Assembly (NCBI GenBank): GCA_947464365.1
Contig: CANHWS010000254.1
Coordinates: forward strand, 1-5,050
From: Cytophagaceae bacterium
GTDB lineage: Bacteria > Bacteroidota > Bacteroidia > Cytophagales > Flexibacteraceae
Length of the DNA stretch: 5,050 bases
Direction of reading: 5' to 3'
How positions within the stretch are numbered: position 1 is the stretch's first letter; each line of letters opens with the position of its first letter. Positions 1 through 5,050 of this stretch are shown piece after piece. The position numbers were made by a program, and so were the translations under genes. The notes beneath the pieces are model-generated. The model saw only the letters and a list, made by a program, of their open reading frames with translations. It ran no database searches and was not told where the DNA came from.

Positions 1-30
1 CCTTCCCAAACGCCCAAACGACATACTTAA
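1..30 (+). other. Sequence upstream of ccoP, possibly the tail of a preceding gene
   Basis: The 30 bases before ccoP end in a TAA stop (28-30) that is in frame with, and directly abuts, the ccoP ATG. This could be the last nine codons of an upstream cbb3 gene such as ccoQ, but all three frames are open across this short stretch and none gives a recognisable protein end. In Bacteroidota the gene before ccoP is usually the small ccoQ-type subunit, preceded by ccoN/ccoO. No Shine-Dalgarno sequence is visible, only an A-rich stretch before the ATG, as is usual in this phylum. Confidence 0.25.
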
Positions 31-861
31 ATGGACTCAATCCTGAATCAGCTTCACGAAGGAAACAATCCTGAGCAGGCCTTCCTACTCCTCGCTGTCT
101 TGGCACTGATCATCCTGATCGGGGTGGCATTATTCATCGCCCTAATCCAGATCGGTGGGCTATACAACATTTTGCAGCAGCGCAATGGTGGCGACACTTG
201 GCAGCTGGCAGTCAAACGTTGGTGGACAAACATCTATGATGCTCAAGTGGGCCTAAAGCCGCTCGAAACGGAGCAAGAGCTGTTGTTAGCCCACGACTAT
301 GACGGCATAACGGAGCTTGACAACCACCTACCCCCTTGGTGGAAAAACTTATTCTATGCAACCATTTTCTTCGGATTGGTTTATATGGTGATGTACCACA
401 TCACTGGTAGTTGGCAGCTACAACTAGCCGAGTATGAAACGGAGTTATCCGTGGCTGCAACCGAGAAAGCCGAGTGGGAGAAAACCCAAACCAATAGCAT
501 CAACGAGACCAGCGCCAAATTCCTGACCGATGCCTCAACCATCAATGATGGCAAAGGGATCTACACGGCCAACTGCGTTGCTTGTCATGGCCCTGCAGCT
601 GGTGGCGGTGTTGGTCCTAACCTGACGGATAGCTACTGGATCCATGGCAACGCCATTGGTGATGTTTTCAAAACCATCAAATATGGGGTGGCTGGCAAGG
701 GTATGACTGCTTGGCAAGCCACCCTGAACCCGAAACAAATTCAGGCCGTCGCTAGCTATGTCCTGAGCCTTAACGGAAGCAACCCTGCCAATGCTAAGGA
801 GCCTCAAGGCAAACTGCTGGCCAACACGACCCAAGCCAAACAAGCAACCGCGGCCAAATAG
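31..861 (+). CDS. ccoP: cbb3-type cytochrome c oxidase subunit III, CcoP (mono-haem)
   Basis: This is the membrane-anchored cytochrome c subunit of the high-affinity cbb3 oxidase. It passes electrons from periplasmic or membrane donors to the CcoO/CcoN core. The 276-residue protein has a first membrane helix at about 17-41, a soluble linker, the CcoP/FixP N-terminal signature LDNHLPPWW at 96-104, and a second helix at about 106-124. A charged segment (about 130-160) leads to one cytochrome c domain at about 169-249. The haem is attached at Cys182/Cys185 with His186 as ligand (CVACH), followed by the GPNL motif (195-198). Met225, in GMTAW, is the likely sixth ligand. Proteobacterial CcoP has two CxxCH motifs; only one is present here, as in other Bacteroidota. 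The tail (about 250-276) is rich in Ala, Gln and Lys and looks disordered. The ATG at 31 follows directly on an in-frame stop and puts the first helix at the expected distance, so the start is well supported. Confidence 0.96.
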   Translation: MDSILNQLHEGNNPEQAFLLLAVLALIILIGVALFIALIQIGGLYNILQQRNGGDTWQLAVKRWWTNIYDAQVGLKPLETEQELLLAHDYDGITELDNHLPPWWKNLFYATIFFGLVYMVMYHITGSWQLQLAEYETELSVAATEKAEWEKTQTNSINETSAKFLTDASTINDGKGIYTANCVACHGPAAGGGVGPNLTDSYWIHGNAIGDVFKTIKYGVAGKGMTAWQATLNPKQIQAVASYVLSLNGSNPANAKEPQGKLLANTTQAKQATAAK

Positions 862-941
862 CACCAACAAAATCGAGTACAGCCCCTATCCGCAAGGCCA
901 AAGGCAACCGTAGTAATAGTGCCAAATCTCCCCTTCCAAAA

Positions 942-2375
942 ATGATCAAGTCCAGCTCTGATAGTAGCCTTTTTGACCTAGACGATGATTTTCGGGATCA
1001 TTTGGCAACGGTTTCAAGCACAGGTAAACGCATTTGGCTCTACCCCCGCGAGATCAAAGGTTACTTCACGACTATGCGCCGCTATGTGGCCTGGGTCTTG
1101 ATAGGACTATGGGTTATAGTGCCCTGGATAAGTTGGGACAACCAACCACTGATGCTCTTTAATGTACTGGACAGGCACTTCATTATCCTGGGCCAGCATT
1201 TCTACCCACAGGACCTGATGTATTTCGGCATCCTGCTGCTGACCTTCTTTTTGTTCATTGCCTTCTTTACCGTCACGTTCGGACGCGTATGGTGCGGATG
1301 GGCCTGCCCGCAGACCTTGTTCATGGAACAGATTTTCCGTAGGTACGAATACTGGATCGAGGGAAGTGCCAAACAACAACAACTGCTTGATGCCCAACCT
1401 TATAACCTCGATAAGATCCGGAAACGAGTAGCCAAACATAGCCTCTTTATCCTGACCTCCGGCGGTATCGGTTTGTTGGTGATGCTTTATGTTTGGGGTC
1501 GTGTGCCAGTCTTGGACTGGATCATGGCGGGGCCACTGTCGAACAGAACATTCCTTAGTTTTCTCCTGGTGTTTACGGCCGTTTTCTACGGAGTTTTCAG
1601 CTGGGCGAGGGAGCAGGTCTGCACCGCCATCTGTCCTTATGGTCGTCTCCAGAGTGTATTGCTCAACAACAAGAGTCTACTTGTCCTCTACAACAATCTA
1701 AGGGGAGAGCCTAGGCGAGAAGTAGGAAGCCATAAAACAGAAAGCCCATCCACAATAGCCAATACCAACGACAAAGGAGACTGCATTAGCTGTGGCCTAT
1801 GTGTTCAGGTCTGCCCCACCGGGATCGATATCAGGAATGGTACGCAGCTGGAGTGTATCAACTGCACTGCCTGTATCGATGCCTGTGACGCCGTGATGGG
1901 CAAAATCGGCAAACCTCGTGGTTTGGTCACCCTCAGTAGTCATGACCAGATCGAGAAAGTGTCCAAACAATGGCAACCTAGCCGAAGGGTTTGGGTCGCA
2001 ACTGCCGCCATGGTCGTTCTGCTCTTGCTTGATGCCGCAATCCTCTGGTCCCGTAGCCCGATCACGATCACCTTGCTGCGCGTGCCAGGCCAAATGTACC
2101 AAAATGGCCAAAACGATACCCTCACCAACCTCTATAACCTCCAGATGACCAACAAAACCAATGATACGATTCGGTTAAGCCCGTCAGTGGCGAATGGTAG
2201 AGTCAGGTTGGTCGCAGGCCAGATGACCTTAAAACCTCAAGGCCAAGTGGACCTCACCGTATTTATCGCCTTGCCCAAATCCGCCGTCAAGACCAACCGA
2301 AATAACATCGAGATGTTACTCAAAGACCAAGAAGGCAAATTCTATCACCAGAAAACAACCTTCCTGGCTCCCTAA
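942..2375 (+). CDS. ccoG: Cytochrome c oxidase accessory protein CcoG (FixG/RdxA family)
   Basis: CcoG is a membrane iron-sulfur protein needed for cbb3 oxidase assembly; characterised relatives reduce Cu(II) to Cu(I) for the CuB centre. The 477-residue length is normal for the family. The N-terminus carries the usual FRDxLATV...GKRIWLYP block (17-35). Membrane helices lie at about 48-65, 90-113, 167-186, 202-221 and 350-369. Two conserved Cys pairs border the membrane part: C118/C122 in WCGWACPQT, and C227/C231 in CTAICPYGR. A two-cluster ferredoxin insert follows, with C281-x2-C284-x2-C287-x3-C291-P and C305-x2-C308-x2-C311-x3-C315, each suited to a 4Fe-4S cluster. After the last helix comes the Ig-like C-terminal domain (about 371-477) typical of FixG. 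The gene lies 80 bases after ccoP and 62 before ccoH. The linker before the ferredoxin (residues 251-280) is somewhat longer and less conserved than I expect. The ATG at 942 places the conserved N-terminal block correctly. Confidence 0.96.
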   Translation: MIKSSSDSSLFDLDDDFRDHLATVSSTGKRIWLYPREIKGYFTTMRRYVAWVLIGLWVIVPWISWDNQPLMLFNVLDRHFIILGQHFYPQDLMYFGILLLTFFLFIAFFTVTFGRVWCGWACPQTLFMEQIFRRYEYWIEGSAKQQQLLDAQPYNLDKIRKRVAKHSLFILTSGGIGLLVMLYVWGRVPVLDWIMAGPLSNRTFLSFLLVFTAVFYGVFSWAREQVCTAICPYGRLQSVLLNNKSLLVLYNNLRGEPRREVGSHKTESPSTIANTNDKGDCISCGLCVQVCPTGIDIRNGTQLECINCTACIDACDAVMGKIGKPRGLVTLSSHDQIEKVSKQWQPSRRVWVATAAMVVLLLLDAAILWSRSPITITLLRVPGQMYQNGQNDTLTNLYNLQMTNKTNDTIRLSPSVANGRVRLVAGQMTLKPQGQVDLTVFIALPKSAVKTNRNNIEMLLKDQEGKFYHQKTTFLAP

Positions 2376-2437
2376 GGCTGACTCCCGCCTCTTGTCCATT
2401 CCCGCTACTTCTAGTTAATGCCTAGCCAAAAATCATA

Positions 2438-2890
2438 ATGCTCAAATTCATCATCGGATTATTCATTTCCTTCTTCATCCTGATGGCAGGCATGGTGATC
2501 ATCAGCATCAACCAGAAGGACATCTTTTTGGTCAGCCCGACCTATTACAACGAAGAGCTGGCCTACCAAACCACCATCGACGCCCTCAACCGCACCCCAC
2601 AAGATTGTATCCTGCTTACGCAAGTGGACAAATCTATTGTCGTCGAAGTTGCACAAAAGGGACTTGACAGTAGCCTTTTTGTCGGAAGCCAAGGACAACC
2701 AGTAACCTTAAAAGTAGAACTCCGCCGGCCCGACAATGCCAAGCTAGACCGCGACATCAACCTCAGCATCCCGACGGACCTAAGTGCTATGCACTTTAAT
2801 AAACCCATGGAAGGACAATGGAGAGTCTATATCAGGTGGAAACAAGCTGGTCAAGATCATCTCTGGCGCACGACCTATTATGTTAATTAG
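2438..2890 (+). CDS. ccoH: FixH family cbb3 oxidase assembly protein, CcoH
   Basis: CcoH is a small single-pass membrane protein that associates with the cbb3 oxidase and is needed for its assembly or stability. The 150-residue protein has one N-terminal membrane helix (about 4-23). It is followed by the family's characteristic segment LVSPTYYNEELAYQ (31-44) and a soluble beta-rich domain. That domain ends in the pattern EGQWRVYIRW (125-134) then a final strand (LWRTTYYV), as in FixH proteins. The soluble part is expected on the outer face of the membrane. It sits directly after ccoG, the usual gene order (G-H). The ATG at 2438 is preferred because the ATG at 2418 runs into a stop after six codons. 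No Shine-Dalgarno sequence precedes it. The family is divergent, so assignment rests on length, topology, the YY..ELAYQ motif and position. Confidence 0.9.
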   Translation: MLKFIIGLFISFFILMAGMVIISINQKDIFLVSPTYYNEELAYQTTIDALNRTPQDCILLTQVDKSIVVEVAQKGLDSSLFVGSQGQPVTLKVELRRPDNAKLDRDINLSIPTDLSAMHFNKPMEGQWRVYIRWKQAGQDHLWRTTYYVN

Positions 2891-2914
2891 GCAGGAAATA
2901 AATCAGCACCATAT

Positions 2915-3622
2915 ATGATCTATTGGGCAGCATTTATTTTGGGCCTAGGTAGTGCCTTCCATTGCATCGGGATGTGTGGCCCCCTAGCCATGCTGGTCCC
3001 CTTGCCCAGGCACCTGTCACTCAACTCGAAAATCCTGACCCTAGCCAACTACCATATTTGGCGCATTATGGTCTATGTATCGTTGGGGCTGATTGCGGGT
3101 ATCCTCAGCAATGCTACCAGCCTGCTGCCTCAGGTTGTGGCCCACCAACAAAGTATTACGCTGGGGCTAGGCGTAATGCTGCTAGCCACCTCCCTATTGC
3201 CTGTGGTACGCCATCTGGCTGAGCGCTGGGGCAATAGGCAGACCAAAGGCTTACTTAGTCTGCTGATGACAAAGTACCAATCCGTTCGGCAAATCAACCC
3301 AGCCTTGGCCTCTATCATCTTGGGTGTGCTACATGGCTTGGTCCCTTGCGGGATTGTCTATAGTGCCGTAATTATGGCCATGTTGTCTAGCACTGCGCTT
3401 TCGGCTGGCCTGATGATGTTGGCATTCGGTGTGGCCACAAGCATGACCCTAATGGTGGTGCGGCTATTTGGGGCACAGTTTCAACAGCCCAACACCCGCT
3501 GGATCCAACTTTCGATCAGCCTTGTGGCCATTTTATTGATGATAAGGGCCAATCGTGCAGTATTGGTACCTAGTAATCAAGATCAGCCCAGCACCATCGT
3601 AGCTGTGCCGTGTCATAAGTAG
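2915..3622 (+). CDS. TauE/SafE-like (DsbD_2/UreH-like) six-helix membrane protein in cco cluster
   Basis: This 235-residue integral membrane protein has about six helices (roughly 2-24, 50-70, 78-97, 129-152, 157-180, 195-212). Two short motifs recur at matching places in each half: FHCIGMCGP (15-23, with H16, C17, M20, C21) and HGLVPCG (140-146, with H140, C145). These are the hallmarks of the family annotated as 'sulfite exporter TauE/SafE' or DsbD_2/UreH-like transmembrane protein. It often accompanies ccoG and ccoH in Bacteroidota and some Proteobacteria. The name is misleading: nothing here indicates sulfite transport. The paired Cys/His/Met motifs and the cbb3 context suggest copper delivery or thiol/redox transfer, but this is inference. 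The tail ends in a further Cys-His (C233, H234). It starts 24 bases after ccoH, so it is almost certainly cotranscribed. A short hairpin lies just after its stop. Family assignment is firm; function is not. Confidence 0.85.
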   Translation: MIYWAAFILGLGSAFHCIGMCGPLAMLVPLPRHLSLNSKILTLANYHIWRIMVYVSLGLIAGILSNATSLLPQVVAHQQSITLGLGVMLLATSLLPVVRHLAERWGNRQTKGLLSLLMTKYQSVRQINPALASIILGVLHGLVPCGIVYSAVIMAMLSSTALSAGLMMLAFGVATSMTLMVVRLFGAQFQQPNTRWIQLSISLVAILLMIRANRAVLVPSNQDQPSTIVAVPCHK

Positions 3623-3625
3623 TTT

Positions 3626-3654
3626 GGTCGGCTGATTTGCAATTTCAGCCTACC
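3626..3654 (+). other. Short stem-loop just after the last cco-cluster gene
   Basis: A six-bp stem, GGCTGA (3630-3635) with TCAGCC (3645-3650), encloses a nine-base loop. After a single C/T mismatch, three more outer pairs form (3626-3628 with 3652-3654). It begins four bases after the stop codon of the TauE/SafE-like gene. It is followed by a run of C, not T, so it is not a classical intrinsic terminator. It could be a 3'-end stabilising hairpin or chance. Confidence 0.35.
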
Positions 3655-3678
3655 CCCCCAAAAGAACAGCAATACTCA

Positions 3679-3709
3679 ACCATTGATCCTAAAGGATGGT
3701 TCCAATGGT
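3679..3709 (+). other. Imperfect inverted repeat in the convergent intergenic gap
   Basis: ACCATTG (3679-3685) pairs with CAATGGT (3703-3709). Inside, ATCC (3686-3689) can pair with GGAT (3694-3697) around the tetraloop TAAA, leaving a five-base bulge (3698-3702). No T run follows. It may be RNA structure at the 3' end of the cco transcript or coincidence; no known family is recognised. Confidence 0.3.
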
Positions 3710-3747
3710 AAACCACGGTTGGATCGGAGCACATCCTGACCATAATC

Positions 3748-3795
3748 AAAAAGAAGCCCTCAGTAGAACTAACTACTGAGGGCTTCTAGATTTTT
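3748..3795. terminator. Bidirectional intrinsic terminator between convergent genes
   Basis: A perfect 15-bp stem is formed by AGAAGCCCTCAGTAG (3752-3766) and CTACTGAGGGCTTCT (3773-3787), with a six-base loop AACTAA. On the + strand it is followed by AGATTTTTG (T run at 3791-3795). On the - strand the stem is followed at once by TTTTG (complement of 3748-3751). It therefore can end transcripts from both sides. On the - strand it lies 48 bases past the stop of the secreted-protein gene and has the better-placed T run. On the + strand it lies about 130 bases past the TauE/SafE-like gene. Confidence 0.9.
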
Positions 3796-3835
3796 GAATG
3801 CTAGTAGCGCAATCCGAGGATAACACCAAATGAAC

Positions 3836-5050
3836 CTATTGTTTGACGAAATGCTTCACGACACGCTCAGTACCTGACTGCAATACCATCATGTACAAAC
3901 CTGGGGTCAGGTGAGCAACAGAGATGGTAGTTTTGATGTCATTAAGTTGGTGGGTTGCTACCACACGACCATTGACGTCGAAAATAGAGGCAGGCACCAA
4001 CACACCATCACGATTAAGAGCAATGGTCAAGCTAGTAACAGCAGGGTTCGGGTTGAGGCTTACACCTAGCGGAGCGATAGCCTTGGCTGTAGATACAGGG
4101 AATGTAACAGTAGGTGTTGGTGGCGAGGCACCTTGATCGTCATTATCACAGTTAACTGCGACTATACGATATTCGTAAGCATAGCTTGGCACGGCCATGT
4201 AGTCATACCACTCTTGCGGATTGAGGTCCATAGGGCCTTGGTTAGCACAGCCAAGTGGCAAGTTGCCAAGGTCGCGCATATTGAAGTCAGCAACGGCACT
4301 ACCAGTTACGTTAGCAGGGCGGTAAGCAATCGTGACCCAATTGCTAGTTGCAGCCACACGACGATCGATCCGGAACGCAACCTCGTCATTAGCGACATCT
4401 TCCCACTTCAGTTTGATGCAGGTACGGACGCTATCTGGCTCAACAGTGACGTTGATCGGTGGAGCCGGTGCGCTACCAGAGGTTGGGCAGGTAAAGCTCA
4501 GATCACCAATATTGGTACCGTTAAGGCCACCTTGTGAGTTAGGGGAACCAGTTGTTGGGTGGAAGTTAGCCACTGCAATTGCATCCTCTACACGGTTAGC
4601 ATCTGGCTTCAGGAGGCCGACAGCACCACGCTGACGGTTCCAACCCTGGAACATACCATAAACTGGCACATCCCACGGGGCAATATAGCCATCCTTGCCA
4701 GTACGGCCTTGGCGGTTGAACGTTTCAGCCACTGATAGGAAGCCAACACCACCTTGGGTTTGGTAAAGAATACCCTCACCATCGTTGCCAGGTGTTGAGC
4801 CTGTGCCTTGGTACCAGTTATGATCGGTCCAAACGCACCAGCCGGCCATATCAAATGCACGAGACATGTTATCCGAGTTCACACCAGCTTCTTGTACACC
4901 ATCCAGAGTCAGCTCATAAACTGGGGACTGACCTGATGGGGCCAAACCATAGATATTATCACCTTCGGTTAGGTAGTCGCGGTGGTTATAGTTGTTCTGG
5001 ACAATCATCCACTTACCGGCTAGCTCATAGCCTTTGTGGCCATGGCTATA
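3836..5050 (-). CDS. Secreted protein with fibronectin III-like and T9SS type A sorting domains (5' partial)
   Basis: The reading frame stays open from the TAG stop at 3836-3838 to the window edge, giving 404 C-terminal residues. The first in-frame ATG (5006-5008) is not the true start: it is not followed by a signal peptide, and the frame continues upstream through 14 more codons (ending GYELAGKW). The N-terminal part (down to about base 4470) is rich in Gly, Asn, Trp and Tyr and I do not recognise it. Scattered repeats of the type xVQNNYNHRDY and WCVWTDHNWY could fit a beta-helix or other beta-rich exported domain, weakly. A fibronectin III-like domain spans about 4091-4468, with LKWED, the IDRR segment and YEYRIVAVN as typical strands. 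The last 80 residues (about 3839-4078) are a T9SS type A sorting domain: SLNPNPA, IFDVNGRVV and LTPGLYMMVLQSG, ending in KHFVKQ. Such proteins are exported by Sec, then secreted by the type IX system and anchored or released at the surface. The substrate or enzymatic role is unknown. Confidence 0.93.
   Translation of the reverse strand, partial: YSHGHKGYELAGKWMIVQNNYNHRDYLTEGDNIYGLAPSGQSPVYELTLDGVQEAGVNSDNMSRAFDMAGWCVWTDHNWYQGTGSTPGNDGEGILYQTQGGVGFLSVAETFNRQGRTGKDGYIAPWDVPVYGMFQGWNRQRGAVGLLKPDANRVEDAIAVANFHPTTGSPNSQGGLNGTNIGDLSFTCPTSGSAPAPPINVTVEPDSVRTCIKLKWEDVANDEVAFRIDRRVAATSNWVTIAYRPANVTGSAVADFNMRDLGNLPLGCANQGPMDLNPQEWYDYMAVPSYAYEYRIVAVNCDNDDQGASPPTPTVTFPVSTAKAIAPLGVSLNPNPAVTSLTIALNRDGVLVPASIFDVNGRVVATHQLNDIKTTISVAHLTPGLYMMVLQSGTERVVKHFVKQ

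Noticed and set aside
535..870. A 111-codon open frame on the - strand over ccoP
   Set aside because: It overlaps the cytochrome c domain of ccoP, which has clear motifs, and its product has no recognisable features.
862..941. Possible internal promoter between ccoP and ccoG
   Set aside because: No Bacteroidota-type TAnnTTTG element with an upstream TTTG, and no FNR-like TTGAT-N4-ATCAA box, could be found in this gap; the gap before ccoH (2376-2437) is likewise without them.
963..2681. A 13-base repeat, AGTAGCCTTTTTG, in ccoG (963-975) and ccoH (2669-2681)
   Set aside because: One such match in a 5-kb window is not far from chance expectation, and both copies are coding (each part of the peptide DSSLF).
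4133..4537. A 134-codon open frame on the + strand opposite the secreted-protein gene
   Set aside because: It lies wholly antisense to a well-supported coding region, its product shows no recognisable motif, and the opposite strand explains the codon structure.
5006..5008. ATG as start of the - strand secreted-protein gene
   Set aside because: The frame stays open to the window edge, the upstream residues look like the same protein, and no signal peptide follows this ATG although a T9SS cargo needs one.
1..5050. CRISPR array, tRNA, rRNA, insertion sequence or phage features
   Set aside because: No regularly spaced repeats, no tRNA-like cloverleaf, no transposase-like protein and no terminal inverted repeats were seen.

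Overview
The window comes from a member of the Bacteroidota. The CcoP and CcoG proteins have the form seen in that phylum, start codons are not preceded by clear Shine-Dalgarno sequences, and the right-hand gene ends in a type IX secretion (T9SS) type A sorting domain, which is essentially confined to Bacteroidota. Base composition is close to 50% GC, which is more like Saprospiria or some Cytophagia than typical Flavobacteriia. That finer placement is a guess.

Left part (31-3622, + strand): four co-directional genes that form the distal part of a cbb3-type cytochrome c oxidase locus. In order they are ccoP (membrane-anchored mono-haem cytochrome c subunit), ccoG (polyferredoxin-type membrane protein, a cupric reductase used in copper-centre assembly), ccoH (FixH family assembly and stability factor), and a six-helix membrane protein of the TauE/SafE-like (DsbD_2/UreH-like) family. 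The last of these has conserved Cys/His/Met motifs that fit a role in metal or redox handling. The gaps are 80, 62 and 24 bases, with no recognisable promoter or terminator between genes, so a single transcript is likely. The catalytic subunits (ccoN/ccoO) and ccoQ would be expected just upstream, outside the window. No ccoI or ccoS is visible here.

Middle (3623-3835): a 213-base non-coding gap between two convergent gene ends. It holds a perfect 15-bp stem-loop flanked by A and T runs, a textbook bidirectional terminator, plus two weaker hairpins closer to the left gene.

Right part (3836 to the window edge, - strand): the C-terminal 404 residues of a large secreted protein whose start lies beyond base 5050. 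It has an N-terminal region I do not recognise, a fibronectin type III-like domain with an insertion, and a T9SS sorting domain. Its arginine codon use is strikingly different from the adjacent ccoG (almost only CGT/CGC), which suggests strong translational selection.

Most of the window is a well-understood respiratory assembly cluster. I see no convincing new system. The least explained parts are the TauE/SafE-like protein and the N-terminal region of the secreted protein.
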